From: CAJQQY01 sp964564545
GTDB taxonomy: Bacteria > Bacteroidota > Bacteroidia > Chitinophagales > Saprospiraceae
Length of the DNA stretch: 64,000 bases
Reading direction: 5' to 3'
Assembly: GCA_964564545.1 (NCBI GenBank)
Contig: CAZMBP010000048.1
Location: 1-64,000 of the forward strand
Positions 1 to 9,523 of this stretch are shown here, piece by piece. How positions within the stretch are numbered: the first letter of the stretch is position 1; every line of letters starts with the position of its first letter. Below the pieces are notes generated by a model. That model saw only the letters and a list, made by a program, of their open reading frames with translations. It made no database searches and was not told the DNA's origin. A program made the translations under genes and the position numbers.

Positions 1-1395
1 GTTTTTTCTCAATACTTAAATGGAAAATATACGATCTATTCAAGGAGAGAAAATTTATTTACTCCAAAAAAAGTGGACAAGAACGAAGTAAACATGGATG
101 CCGCAACGCTTCCTAAAATGAATGAAGGAGTGCTAAATTTGGTGGATGATGGTTTGAATAAAATGAATGAAACTTATGTAAAAGTTCCAAAAGAAAAATT
201 AGAAAAAGTTCCTTATCGGCCTAAATTCAAATTGGATTATGTTGGTGGCGGAGGAGGAATCGGAATCGGAACAAGTCAAACTTATGGAACCACAACAGGT
301 CTAGTTGGTGCGGTGGATTTAATATTTAGCGATATACTTGGAAAAAATAAATTGTACACAACGGTGGCACTCAATGGAGAGATTTATGACTTCGGTGCGC
401 AAGTAGCTTACTTAAATCAAAAAAGAAGAATCGGTTGGGGAATAATTATATCACATATTCCAAATCGAACTGGGTTGAGTGGATATTTGGGAGTAGATAC
501 TTTACAAATTTCGGATGGAGGCAAAATTTTGACAGATCATTATACCTTTATTAATATTAGAACTTTTCAAGAGCGAATAGGTGTTTTTGGAGAGTACCCT
601 TTTTCGCCTAACTTACGAATTGAACTGGGGAGTTCTTTTTCTTATTATTCAAATAGAGCAGATCGATTTGATAATTATTATGATGCCACAGGTAGGTTAG
701 TCTTGTCGGAAAAACAAAAAATAGAACCAGACGAAATTGGATATAATCTTTTTGAAGGAGGTTTAATAAATACTGATGTTGCGCTTGTTGGAGATAATTC
801 CTTTTTTGGAATAACCGCTCCTCTTGCGGGATATCGTTATCGAATTGGAGCAGATCAATATTTTGGTGATTTACAATTTGCTAATGTAACAATAGACTTA
901 CGTAAATATTTTTATTTGAAGCCATTTTCTTTTGCCATCAAAGGAGTGCATTATGGAAGGTATGGAAAAGATGCTAATGCCTTTTATCCATTTTATCTTG
1001 GAAGTCCTTGGTATATGAGAGGTATTGATTATTATGATGCTCAAGAGTTATTGCCTGAAAATGGAAAATCTATCAATAGTCTTTTTGGAAATAAAATGTT
1101 ATTGACCAATTTTGAAATACGCATTCCTCTGACTGGCCCAAAGCAGGTTGCACTTATCAAGAGTGGATATCTTTTTTCTGACTTTAATCTTTTTTTAGAT
1201 GGAGGAATGGTTTGGTATGACTATGACCAATTTAATAATGACGATGAATATGCAAAGCCTGAATATTTATTTACAGCTGGAGTATCTTGGAGAATCAACT
1301 TTGCGGGAGCCCTAATATTAGAACCTTATTATGGATTTCCTTTATTGAAAAAGACTAAAGGGACATTTGGTTTAAATATTATTCCAGGCTGGTAA
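1..1395 (+). CDS. Outer-membrane beta-barrel protein, C-terminal part (5' end outside window)
   Basis: The frame is open from base 1 with no stop upstream of the first possible start (GTG at 73), so this is the last 464 residues of a longer gene cut by the window edge. After about 80 residues of linker comes a glycine-rich segment and a long run of alternating amphipathic strands, ending in an aromatic-rich C-terminus (FGLNIIPGW) as in outer-membrane barrels. The barrel resembles BamA/TamA (surface antigen)-like domains that Bacteroidota fuse to N-terminal WD40/PD40-type propellers; the first visible residues (SQYLNGKYTIY) look like the last propeller blade. Function is unknown. Outer-membrane location is fairly secure; the propeller fusion is inference. 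Confidence 0.6.
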   Translation, partial: VFSQYLNGKYTIYSRRENLFTPKKVDKNEVNMDAATLPKMNEGVLNLVDDGLNKMNETYVKVPKEKLEKVPYRPKFKLDYVGGGGGIGIGTSQTYGTTTGLVGAVDLIFSDILGKNKLYTTVALNGEIYDFGAQVAYLNQKRRIGWGIIISHIPNRTGLSGYLGVDTLQISDGGKILTDHYTFINIRTFQERIGVFGEYPFSPNLRIELGSSFSYYSNRADRFDNYYDATGRLVLSEKQKIEPDEIGYNLFEGGLINTDVALVGDNSFFGITAPLAGYRYRIGADQYFGDLQFANVTIDLRKYFYLKPFSFAIKGVHYGRYGKDANAFYPFYLGSPWYMRGIDYYDAQELLPENGKSINSLFGNKMLLTNFEIRIPLTGPKQVALIKSGYLFSDFNLFLDGGMVWYDYDQFNNDDEYAKPEYLFTAGVSWRINFAGALILEPYYGFPLLKKTKGTFGLNIIPGW

Positions 1396-1529
1396 TGATT
1401 TGTTTTTTTTGAAAAAACATAACCTATTTGAAAAAAATAAAGATTGTCAAACATTTATTAAATAGAAACATTAATTTTGCAGCCTCGTTTTAATATTTGA
1501 AATTTTTCTAATTTTTAAACATATATATA

Positions 1530-3302
1530 ATGTATCGTACTCACAATTGTGGAGCGCTCCGAATGAGCGATGTTGGGCAAGAAGTTACTTTAAGCGGTTG
1601 GATGCAAACCAGCCGAGATTTTGGTGGAATGACTTTTATTGATTTGCGTGATCGCTATGGGATTACGCAGTTGGTTTTCAATATGGAAGATGACGCGGAT
1701 TTGTGTGAGCAAGCTCGAAAGTTGGGGAGAGAATTTGTACTCCGAATTACTGGAGTAGTTCGTGAACGAACGAATAAAAATCCTAACATTCCAACTGGAA
1801 ATGTAGAAATAGTAGTGAAATCTTTAGAGGTTTTGAATCAATCAAAAACACCTCCTTTTACTATTCAAGATGAAACTGATGGTGGAGATGATTTGAGAAT
1901 GACTTACCGATATTTGGATTTACGAAGAAAGCCAGTTCAAAACAATATCATCTTCCGAAGCAAATTGTCTTTGGAAACTCGAAAATATTTGGATAGCCAA
2001 AATTTCGTAGAAGTCGAAACTCCGTTTTTGATCAAAAGTACACCTGAGGGTGCACGAGATTTCGTAGTACCAAGTCGAATGAACAAAGGTCAATTTTACG
2101 CTTTGCCTCAGTCGCCTCAGACTTTTAAGCAATTGTTGATGATTTCAGGTTTGGACCGTTATTTCCAAATTGTAAAATGTTTCCGTGATGAAGATTTGAG
2201 AGCGGATCGTCAACCTGAGTTTACTCAAATTGATTGCGAAATGTCATATGTGACGCAAGAAGATATTTTAAATACTTTCGAAGGTTTGACCAAGCATTTA
2301 TTCAAAACAACTTTGGATATTGAATTGGGTGATTTTCCTCGAATGACTTACGATGATGCGATGAAGTTATATGGTTCAGATAAACCAGATACTCGTTTCG
2401 GAATGCAATTCGTAGAGTTGAATGACGTAGCAAAAAATAAAGGATTCTCCGTTTTCGATAATGCAGAAATGGTTGTTGGAATTTGCGCAGAAGGTCAAGC
2501 TGGTAATTTTTCAAATAAAGATATTAAGAAATTAACGGAGTGGATGCAACGTCCGCAGATTGGTGCGAAAGGTTTAGTTTATGTAAAATGCGAAGCAGGT
2601 GGAACATTCAAATCTTCAGTTGGGAAATTTTTCTCTGACGAAGATTTACAAACTTGGGCTGATAAATTTGGAGCAAAAGAAGGAGACATGATGTTGATTC
2701 TTTCGGGTGAAGATGAAAAAACTCGAAAGCAATTAAATGAACTTCGATTGGAAATGGGAGAAAGAATGGGCTTGCGAGATCCTAAAAAATTCAGTCCACT
2801 TTGGGTAGTTGATTTTCCTTTATTGGAATGGGATGAAGATTCTGAAAGATTCCATGCAATGCATCACCCGTTCACTTCGCCGAAAAAAGCGGACATGGAA
2901 CGAATGCTAAATGGAGATCATGAAACCATGAAATCACTTCGAGCAGATGCTTACGATTTAGTAATTAATGGAGTTGAAATCGGAGGAGGATCAGTTCGTA
3001 TTCACGATCGAGATTTGCAATCTAAAAACTTTGACTTGTTAGGATTTACCAAAGAAGAAGCGGAAGCACAATTTGGATTCTTACTTGGAGCATTTGAATA
3101 TGGCGCACCTCCGCATGGTGGAATTGCTTTTGGTTTCGATAGATTATGCGCGGTGTTGAATGGAGTGAATTCAATTCGAGATTTCATTGCATTCCCGAAA
3201 AATAACCAAGGCCGAGATATGATGATTGATGCGCCGAGCCCGATTGATGAAACTCAGTTGGATGAGTTGGGAATTGAAATGGCGAAGGAAGAAGTAGAGT
3301 AA
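1530..3302 (+). CDS. aspS: Aspartyl-tRNA synthetase
   Basis: Class II aminoacyl-tRNA synthetase that charges tRNA-Asp (or tRNA-Asp and tRNA-Asn if non-discriminating). The 590-residue length matches the bacterial type, which carries a GAD insertion domain. Order: N-terminal OB-fold anticodon-binding domain (about 1-110), catalytic core with motif 2 FRDEDLRADRQPEFTQID near residue 218, GAD-type insertion in the middle, and motif 3 GIAFGFDRL near residue 531. The ATG at 1530 has no Shine-Dalgarno sequence, which is normal for Bacteroidota. It stands alone and ends at a strong bidirectional terminator. Identity is certain; tRNA discrimination cannot be judged from this window. Confidence 0.97.
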   Translation: MYRTHNCGALRMSDVGQEVTLSGWMQTSRDFGGMTFIDLRDRYGITQLVFNMEDDADLCEQARKLGREFVLRITGVVRERTNKNPNIPTGNVEIVVKSLEVLNQSKTPPFTIQDETDGGDDLRMTYRYLDLRRKPVQNNIIFRSKLSLETRKYLDSQNFVEVETPFLIKSTPEGARDFVVPSRMNKGQFYALPQSPQTFKQLLMISGLDRYFQIVKCFRDEDLRADRQPEFTQIDCEMSYVTQEDILNTFEGLTKHLFKTTLDIELGDFPRMTYDDAMKLYGSDKPDTRFGMQFVELNDVAKNKGFSVFDNAEMVVGICAEGQAGNFSNKDIKKLTEWMQRPQIGAKGLVYVKCEAGGTFKSSVGKFFSDEDLQTWADKFGAKEGDMMLILSGEDEKTRKQLNELRLEMGERMGLRDPKKFSPLWVVDFPLLEWDEDSERFHAMHHPFTSPKKADMERMLNGDHETMKSLRADAYDLVINGVEIGGGSVRIHDRDLQSKNFDLLGFTKEEAEAQFGFLLGAFEYGAPPHGGIAFGFDRLCAVLNGVNSIRDFIAFPKNNQGRDMMIDAPSPIDETQLDELGIEMAKEEVE

Positions 3303-3330
3303 GACGATTTTCTAAATCGTTTTTTGCATA

Positions 3331-3370
3331 AAAAAATCCCCGTTCGACTTTTGTGGAACGGGGATTTTTT
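3331..3370. terminator. Bidirectional terminator, aspS / regulator
   Basis: Perfect 15-bp inverted repeat (3331-3345 and 3356-3370) with core TCCCCGTTC and a 10-nt loop. It is flanked by A and T runs, so it can serve both convergent genes. It overlaps the stop codon of the minus-strand regulator by two bases. Confidence 0.9.
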
Positions 3371-4838
3371 AGTTTAAATCTTCCAAAGCATCTAAAACTC
3401 GTTGTCGCTCTTCTTCCTTCTCAATCACAATCGGTGGAATTGCTCTTGCTCCACAATTTGGCATCGAACATCTTTCACAAGTTGTATTCACCTCCTTAAC
3501 TTTCAAATCAGGATCATCTAAAAATTTAAATAATTGTCGAACTTCATTTGTCATTAATAATCCGACAGTTACACTCACGCTAGCTTTGCTAATATTTTGA
3601 TCTGGTTTTGCTATGGCAAGACATAAATACTCATTTGTGGTTTCCCAATATTTTGAAATTTGAGCATCAGCAATTGGTTGGTTACTCCTACTCGATCGCA
3701 ATCGTTTGATAATATTTATGGAAATCCAGCGACGACAATAATGTTCATTTCGCACATTTCCATAAGGTGTATGTAGTTGAGATAAATGTAACTCTTTTGT
3801 CATCCGATAACTTTTCAAATCACTTTCACCATACAATCGCAAGAAGAATAAATCTTTGATTCCAAAATGTTTAGGTAAAATATTCGTCATTCGTTGCAGC
3901 AACATTTCGGGAGTTACATCATATTTTTTTAAAAGTTTGAGTAATGGTTTTTCACTCCAAGTGCGTTTCTCAGCAAGCACTTTAATGTCTTCGGCAAACT
4001 CGACTTCATCCATTAGCAATGCAGCCGAAAAGTAAGATGCTTTAAAATTATTAAAAAGTTTTTCGAAGGAATCTTGCTTCACAATTCGAGTGACGAAAGG
4101 TCGCTCTTCCATTTTTAAAAATTGAAAACCGAGCTCCCGCCCCAATAAAAAATTCTCTTGAGCAGAACTTAAATTTGTATTTAAATAAAGAATGTTTTTT
4201 TCTTGTGAGAAAAAAGAGCGGATGGAACTCAACTCGACTTTTTGTGCAATAGTATTTCGCTCAACTGTAATTTTATATTGTTTTTTTAAAACAGACTCCA
4301 AGAATTTAGTGGTGTAAGGAACGGAGCCTTTTATTTTATTTTCCTTGCGAAATTGTTTTACCGCCAATTCAATATCCTCAAAGTAATTATCAAACATATC
4401 TTGATAAGATCGAAGAGCTGCTTGATAAAAATGCTCATTTCGCATTTGATAGTTTCGAGTGATTTTGATAATTGTACTGATGAATGCATTGACTCGATCA
4501 GGAGTGTTAGAAAACATTTCAAATAACTTGTACAAACTCAACCCAAACATTTTCATCGGAAATACTTTTAAAAAATCTGAGTTTAACAAATCAATAATTG
4601 GTTGAATTTTCTTGGAAGCCTTCGTAGAAACCAAGTCATCGTAATCCACTTCAAATGCTTTAGCCAAAGCATTGATTTTATCAATCTTCGGATACTTCGT
4701 TCCCTTCTCAATATCATGCAAATAAGAGGTAGATAGTCCAGTAGCCTCCTTCAGCTGTTGGTAGGATAAGTTCTTTTGTTGTCGAAGGTATTTAATCTTA
4801 AAAGCAAAGATGAGTTTTATTTTATCTTTTTCCGTCAT
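3369..4838 (-). CDS. RamB/ScfR-like XRE-family regulator, probable controller of the glyoxylate shunt
   Basis: An XRE-type helix-turn-helix at residues about 9-65 is followed by a long sensor region of the ImmA/IrrE-like/DUF2083 type and a C-terminal cysteine cluster CERCSMPNCGARAIPP near residue 454. This architecture is shared by RamB and short-chain fatty acyl-CoA responsive regulators (ScfR/PccR type), which control acetate, propionate and glyoxylate genes. Where an active ImmA/IrrE protease would have HExxH, this protein reads RELGF, so the domain is probably a ligand sensor rather than an enzyme. It is divergent from aceB-aceA with 131 bp between, containing a 15-bp palindrome. A TATCTTTG match only 4 nt before the ATG suggests a very short or absent 5' leader. 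Target and ligand are inference. Confidence 0.8.
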   Translation of the reverse strand: MTEKDKIKLIFAFKIKYLRQQKNLSYQQLKEATGLSTSYLHDIEKGTKYPKIDKINALAKAFEVDYDDLVSTKASKKIQPIIDLLNSDFLKVFPMKMFGLSLYKLFEMFSNTPDRVNAFISTIIKITRNYQMRNEHFYQAALRSYQDMFDNYFEDIELAVKQFRKENKIKGSVPYTTKFLESVLKKQYKITVERNTIAQKVELSSIRSFFSQEKNILYLNTNLSSAQENFLLGRELGFQFLKMEERPFVTRIVKQDSFEKLFNNFKASYFSAALLMDEVEFAEDIKVLAEKRTWSEKPLLKLLKKYDVTPEMLLQRMTNILPKHFGIKDLFFLRLYGESDLKSYRMTKELHLSQLHTPYGNVRNEHYCRRWISINIIKRLRSSRSNQPIADAQISKYWETTNEYLCLAIAKPDQNISKASVSVTVGLLMTNEVRQLFKFLDDPDLKVKEVNTTCERCSMPNCGARAIPPIVIEKEEERQRVLDALEDLN

Positions 4839-4885
4839 GCAACAAAGATAGTTTATAGATCGTAAAAAAAGTAAAAAAAATATTT

Positions 4886-4900
4886 AGCGGAATTTCCGCT
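4886..4900. promoter_or_regulatory. Candidate operator between regulator and aceB
   Basis: AGCGGAATTTCCGCT is a perfect 7-bp inverted repeat around a central T. It lies in the divergent intergenic region, 48 bp from the regulator start and 69 bp from the aceB start. It stands out by GC content in an otherwise AT-rich stretch. Binding by the adjacent regulator is inference. Confidence 0.5.
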
Positions 4901-4969
4901 TTTGGAGAAAAAGCCACATATTGCAATATAATTGTTAATTACCCTTGTAAAAATTTAAAATAAAATAAC

Positions 4970-6589
4970 ATGAGTACAGAAATGACTACTGCGTACCCGC
5001 AGGTAGCTGGGATTTCTATTGCCGGAACTTTCGCAAAAGGTTACGAAGAAATTTTGACAGCAGAAGCACTAGAGTTTTTATTGAAATTGCATCAGCGATT
5101 TAATAACACTCGAAAAGATCTTTTGAAAAAAAGAGAATTACGCCAAAAAGAAATTGATGGAGGAAAATTACCTGACTTCTTGCCTGAAACAGAACACATC
5201 AGAAATGTTGATTGGAAAGTCGCTGATCTTCCTACTGATCTTTTGGATAGAAGAGTTGAAATTACCGGACCGGTCGATCGTAAAATGATTATCAATGCAC
5301 TTAACTCTGGTGCAAAAGTATTTATGGCAGATTTGGAGGATAGTAATACTCCAAGTTGGAAAAATAATATTGAAGGACAAATTAACCTTCGAGATGCAGT
5401 CAACCGAACGATTACATATACTCATCCGACCAAAGGAAAAGAATATAAATTAAATCAAAAATTGGCCACCTTGATGGTGCGTCCAAGAGGTTGGCATTTG
5501 GAAGAAAAAAATATTTTGGTCGAAGGAGAAGTGATGAGTGGTAGTTTGGTGGATTTTGGTTTGTATTTTTTTCATAATGCAAAAGCATTGTTACAAAGAG
5601 GTTCTGGGCCATATTTTTATTTACCAAAATTAGAAAGTCACTTGGAAGCTCGGTTGTGGAATGACGTTTTTGTATTTGCTCAAGATTACCTTGGCATTCC
5701 TCAGCAAACTATTAAAGCAACAGTTTTGATTGAAACCATTTTAGCTTCTTTTGAAATGGACGAAATTCTATATGAATTAAAAGACCACTCTGCAGGACTT
5801 AATTGTGGACGATGGGATTACATTTTTTCTTACATCAAAAAATTCAAAAATTTAGAAGGTTTCGTTTTGCCAGATCGAAGTCAAGTTGGAATGACGACAC
5901 ACTTCATGAGTTCTTATTCTCAATTGGTCATCAAAACATGCCACAAGCGTGGAGTTCATGCGATGGGTGGAATGGCTGCTCAAATTCCTATCAAAAATGA
6001 TGAAACCGCTAACCAAAAAGCAATAGCAAAAGTCCAAGCAGATAAATTGTTAGAAGTAAAAAATGGACACGATGGAACTTGGGTCGCTCATCCAGGATTA
6101 GTAGCAGTTGCGATGGAAATTTTTGATAAAAACATGCCACAAGCCAATCAGATTTTTAATAAAAGAGAAGATGTAAAAGTAACAGCAGAAGACTTGATCG
6201 CGATTCCAAAAGGTACAATTACTGAGCAAGGAATTCGACAAAATATCAATGTTGGGATTTTGTATATCGAGAGTTGGTTGAGAGGAGTGGGAGCTGCGGC
6301 CATTTATAATTTGATGGAAGATGCAGCAACGGCAGAAATTTCTCGAACTCAAATTTGGCAATGGATGAAAGCTGCAGCCAAGACTGATGAGGGAAAAGTT
6401 ATCACGCCAAATTATATCAATTCACTCCTTCCTGAGGAACTAGAAAAGATTAAAAAATACGTTGGCGAGGAAGCTTATAAAAAAGGAAAATTCATCGATG
6501 CCATTGCATTGTTTAAAGAATTAATCTTTGGAGAAGAGTATGTGGAATTCTTGACATTGCCAGCATACGTACTTTTAGAAAAAATGTAA
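4970..6589 (+). CDS. aceB: Malate synthase A
   Basis: Condenses glyoxylate with acetyl-CoA to malate, the second step of the glyoxylate shunt. Length 539 matches malate synthase A. The family signature is intact near residues 271-285 (KDHSAGLNCGRWDYIF), and the substrate-binding RPRGWH lies near residue 170. The TIM-barrel core is followed by the usual helical C-terminal domain. It is 79 bp upstream of aceA on the same strand, so co-transcription is likely. The divergent RamB/ScfR-like gene is the obvious candidate regulator. ATG start, no Shine-Dalgarno. Nothing is missing or disrupted. Confidence 0.96.
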   Translation: MSTEMTTAYPQVAGISIAGTFAKGYEEILTAEALEFLLKLHQRFNNTRKDLLKKRELRQKEIDGGKLPDFLPETEHIRNVDWKVADLPTDLLDRRVEITGPVDRKMIINALNSGAKVFMADLEDSNTPSWKNNIEGQINLRDAVNRTITYTHPTKGKEYKLNQKLATLMVRPRGWHLEEKNILVEGEVMSGSLVDFGLYFFHNAKALLQRGSGPYFYLPKLESHLEARLWNDVFVFAQDYLGIPQQTIKATVLIETILASFEMDEILYELKDHSAGLNCGRWDYIFSYIKKFKNLEGFVLPDRSQVGMTTHFMSSYSQLVIKTCHKRGVHAMGGMAAQIPIKNDETANQKAIAKVQADKLLEVKNGHDGTWVAHPGLVAVAMEIFDKNMPQANQIFNKREDVKVTAEDLIAIPKGTITEQGIRQNINVGILYIESWLRGVGAAAIYNLMEDAATAEISRTQIWQWMKAAAKTDEGKVITPNYINSLLPEELEKIKKYVGEEAYKKGKFIDAIALFKELIFGEEYVEFLTLPAYVLLEKM

Positions 6590-6668
6590 TTGTATTGTTT
6601 TTTAAGGATAACACTTTAGTCCTTTTGAATAATTTCTAATAAATAAACTTATTTAAAATAATAATATC

Positions 6669-8249
6669 ATGACAACTTATATTTCTGCAATCGAAAAATT
6701 ACGTTTCCTTAAAGCTAAACACGGAAGCAAATGGAACTCTATTAATGCTAAAAATACAGCACGAATGGCTGTACAAAATCGATTTAAAACAGGGTTGGAT
6801 ATAGCCAAATATACTGCTAGTATTATGCGTAAAGATATGGCTGAATATGATGCTAATCCTTCCAATTATACTCAATCATTAGGTTGTTGGCATGGATTCA
6901 TTGCCCAACAAAAAATGATTGCTGTGAAAAAACATCATGGCACTACTGCTAAGCGATACATTTATCTTTCAGGCTGGATGGTAGCTGCGCTTCGTTCGGA
7001 ATTTGGGCCATTACCAGATCAATCAATGCATGAAAAAACTGCTGTTCCAAAATTGATTGAAGAGATTTATACTTTTCTTCGACAAGCAGATGCCATCGAA
7101 TTGAATGATTTATTTCGTCGACTAGAAGCAGGAGAAGATGTTAAAGATCAAATAGAAAACTTTGAAACACATGTAGTACCAATTATTGCAGATATAGATG
7201 CAGGATTTGGTAATGAGGAAGCTACTTATCTTTTGGCAAAAAAAATGATCGAAGCAGGTGCATGTGCCATTCAAATTGAAAACCAAGTTTCGGATGCGAA
7301 ACAATGTGGACATCAAGATGGAAAAGTAACTGTTCCTCACGAAGACTTCATAGCTAAATTAAATGCTATCCGATGTGCCTTTTTGGAATTAGGAATAGAA
7401 GAGGGAATTATAGTTGCACGAACAGATTCTGAAGGAGCAGGTTTAACTCAAAAGTTACCAGTCTCAAAAGAAAAAGGAGATCTTGCTTCGCAATATTTAA
7501 ATTTCATTGATGCGGAAGAAATATCTATTGCCGAGGCCAAGGATAATGATGTTTTGATAAAGAGAGATAACAAATTGATGCGACCAATTCGAATGGCAAA
7601 TGGTTTATACAAATTTAAAGAAGGAACTAATATTGATCGTGTAGTATTGGATTGTATTACCAGTTTACAGAATTGTGCTGATTTACTCTGGATCGAAACA
7701 CCTACACCCGATGTTAAGCAAATCGCTCACATGGTTAATCGAATTAGAGAGGTAATCCCAAATGCTAAATTGGTTTATAACAATTCCCCTTCATTTAATT
7801 GGACACTCAACTTCCGTCAACAAGCATATGATGTAATGTTGGAAACAGGAGAAAATGTTGCTGAATATACTCGAGCAAATTTAATGGATGCTAAATATGA
7901 TGAATCTTCTTTGTCAGAATTAGCAGATAAAATGATTCTAAATTTCCAGAAAGATGCTGCACATCAAGCAGGTATTTTCCATCACTTGATTACTTTGCCA
8001 ACTTACCATACTACTGCTTTGCATATGAATGATTTGGTAGAAGGATACTTTGGAGAGGAAGGAATGTTAGCATATGTTCAAGATGTACAGCGGCAAGAAA
8101 TTCGGAAAGGAGTGGCTTGTGTTAAACATCAACGTATGGCTGGTTCAGATTTAGGAGATGATCACAAAACTTTCTTTGCTGGTGAGAATGCTTTAAAAGC
8201 TGGTGGAGAAAAAAATACAAGTTCACAATTTAAGGTTAATGCTGCTTAG
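6669..8249 (+). CDS. aceA: Isocitrate lyase
   Basis: Cleaves isocitrate to succinate and glyoxylate, bypassing the two CO2-releasing steps of the TCA cycle, so that acetate or fatty acids can be used for growth. The active-site motif is KQCGHQ near residue 210 with its catalytic cysteine. Asp-rich metal-binding segments (DIDAGFGN) and the NNSPSFNW region are also present. At 526 residues it belongs to the longer bacterial class rather than the roughly 430-residue E. coli form. It follows aceB and ends at a strong terminator, giving a two-gene glyoxylate operon. Confidence 0.96.
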   Translation: MTTYISAIEKLRFLKAKHGSKWNSINAKNTARMAVQNRFKTGLDIAKYTASIMRKDMAEYDANPSNYTQSLGCWHGFIAQQKMIAVKKHHGTTAKRYIYLSGWMVAALRSEFGPLPDQSMHEKTAVPKLIEEIYTFLRQADAIELNDLFRRLEAGEDVKDQIENFETHVVPIIADIDAGFGNEEATYLLAKKMIEAGACAIQIENQVSDAKQCGHQDGKVTVPHEDFIAKLNAIRCAFLELGIEEGIIVARTDSEGAGLTQKLPVSKEKGDLASQYLNFIDAEEISIAEAKDNDVLIKRDNKLMRPIRMANGLYKFKEGTNIDRVVLDCITSLQNCADLLWIETPTPDVKQIAHMVNRIREVIPNAKLVYNNSPSFNWTLNFRQQAYDVMLETGENVAEYTRANLMDAKYDESSLSELADKMILNFQKDAAHQAGIFHHLITLPTYHTTALHMNDLVEGYFGEEGMLAYVQDVQRQEIRKGVACVKHQRMAGSDLGDDHKTFFAGENALKAGGEKNTSSQFKVNAA

Positions 8250-8263
8250 CAACGGGACAAACC

Positions 8264-8320
8264 TTATCCAAAAAAAAGACCTGCTCAACGTGAAGTCGAG
8301 CAGGTCTTTTTTTTGGATAA
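8264..8320. terminator. Bidirectional terminator, aceA / outer-membrane protein
   Basis: Perfect 23-bp inverted repeat (8264-8286 and 8298-8320) with core GACCTGCTC, an 11-nt loop, and eight A's and eight T's within the arms. It sits between two convergent genes and should work in both directions. Confidence 0.92.
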
Positions 8321-8326
8321 AGTGTT

Positions 8327-9196
8327 CTAAAAACTAAATCCTAATGAAAATTGAAAAGACAAATTATTGTCTCTATCATCTCGTGTCGCAAAGTTAAGAC
8401 CGTCAATTTCTGAATACGAAAAATCAAGATCAGAATTAGTTACATCAATCAATCCGTAGGTTGCAGTAGCAGAAAAATATAATCCACCATTTAAGTAGAA
8501 AGCCGCGCCACCCGAAAGTCCAGCATCAAAAACTTTATAAGGTCTTCCATCTTTTTCATCCAAATCATAATAAGCACTTAAGGTATTTGGAATTTCAACA
8601 GTCTCCGCTCCCACTTCAAGAGTAATATTTTCTACGCCATCAATTAATTCACCAGCATCTTGACGACCATAATTATAATCCAAAGTCAAATTGAGAGGAT
8701 CAATAATATTGTTATTTCCTTCAACTCTTCCATTTTCATAGATCAATTCACCTGAAGCAGTTGATCCAACTAAAAAACTAGTATATCCACCACCATAAAC
8801 TTCTAATTTTTTTCCAATTTTTCCATAAGCCATAATTGGAATTTCGATATAAGCATTGGCAATATTTAAGGAAACCTCTTTGCTTCCAGTTGTTAAAATT
8901 TTCTCATTCGCTCCTCTGAAAAAATATGGTGTGTTATCTCCTTCAAAAGTTCGCTTAGATCCTTTTTGAGTAAAAACCACTTCACCTCGAATTCCAAATA
9001 AATCTGTAAATGCAACACGAACACCACCACCCACATGGAATCCAGAATTAGTGCTATAACTTTCTCCAGGTTCAGTATCGCCATTCAAAGACGAAACATT
9101 TAAACCAACTCTAAATCCGTAAGATAACTCTTGCGCATTCATACTTTCTGACCATGCAAAAAACAAAGCCGCTACTAAAATGATTATTCGTGTCAT
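8327..9196 (-). CDS. Outer-membrane beta-barrel (PorT/OMP_b-brl-like) protein
   Basis: An N-terminal signal peptide ends around MNAQ (residue 22), followed directly by YGFRVGLNVSSLNGD, the typical opening of the small Bacteroidota outer-membrane barrel family. Alternating strands continue to the C-terminal FQFSLGFSF, with an aromatic last residue that fits BAM recognition. At 289 residues, one barrel of 8-10 strands is expected, with a long loop around residues 150-210. No catalytic motif is visible and the specific role is unknown. A good Bacteroidota promoter lies at 9273-9303. Confidence 0.7.
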   Translation of the reverse strand: MTRIIILVAALFFAWSESMNAQELSYGFRVGLNVSSLNGDTEPGESYSTNSGFHVGGGVRVAFTDLFGIRGEVVFTQKGSKRTFEGDNTPYFFRGANEKILTTGSKEVSLNIANAYIEIPIMAYGKIGKKLEVYGGGYTSFLVGSTASGELIYENGRVEGNNNIIDPLNLTLDYNYGRQDAGELIDGVENITLEVGAETVEIPNTLSAYYDLDEKDGRPYKVFDAGLSGGAAFYLNGGLYFSATATYGLIDVTNSDLDFSYSEIDGLNFATRDDRDNNLSFQFSLGFSF

Positions 9197-9206
9197 ATTA
9201 TATATT

Positions 9207-9488
9207 TTAAATTTTATTAGTGGAACGTTTTACGTTCTCCAAAATGATAAATATTTTCTGTTTTAAAAAAAGCAAAGATAGTATTCCAACTAAGAACTTA
9301 CAATAGTATTTGAGGTATTTAAATCCGAGCAAAAATCGTAAAAGGTTCAATTTTTTTCCTTTTATTCGAGTTTCATAAACTTCTTTTGGATATGGATTCT
9401 CCAATTCTGGAATTTGATTCGAAATAGAAACTGCATCTTCAATACTTCCTTTTTTTATTTGAAAACTGAAATGATTACTTTGCATCAA
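9207..9488 (-). pseudogene. Decayed N-terminal fragment of a GNAT acetyltransferase
   Basis: The first 45 or so residues look like the start of a GNAT N-acetyltransferase of the type beginning I-R-K-G-x-x-E-D-A, with SNQIPELENPYPKEVYETRI followed by KGKK. The acetyl-CoA binding core never appears. The remaining codons give a hydrophobic, lysine-rich tail that runs through the promoter region of the neighbouring gene. A complete GNAT would need about 100 more residues. I read this as a relic left by deletion or frameshift; a real small protein cannot be excluded. Confidence 0.5.
9273..9303 (-). promoter_or_regulatory. Predicted promoter of the outer-membrane barrel gene
   Basis: On the minus strand: TTG (9303-9301), exactly 20 nt, then TATCTTTG (9280-9273), matching the Bacteroidota -33/-7 consensus TTG...TAnnTTTG. 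The predicted leader is about 70 nt. Confidence 0.5.
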
Positions 9489-9523
9489 TAACTTGAATTT
9501 TCTTTTTCTTAAACAATGTATTT

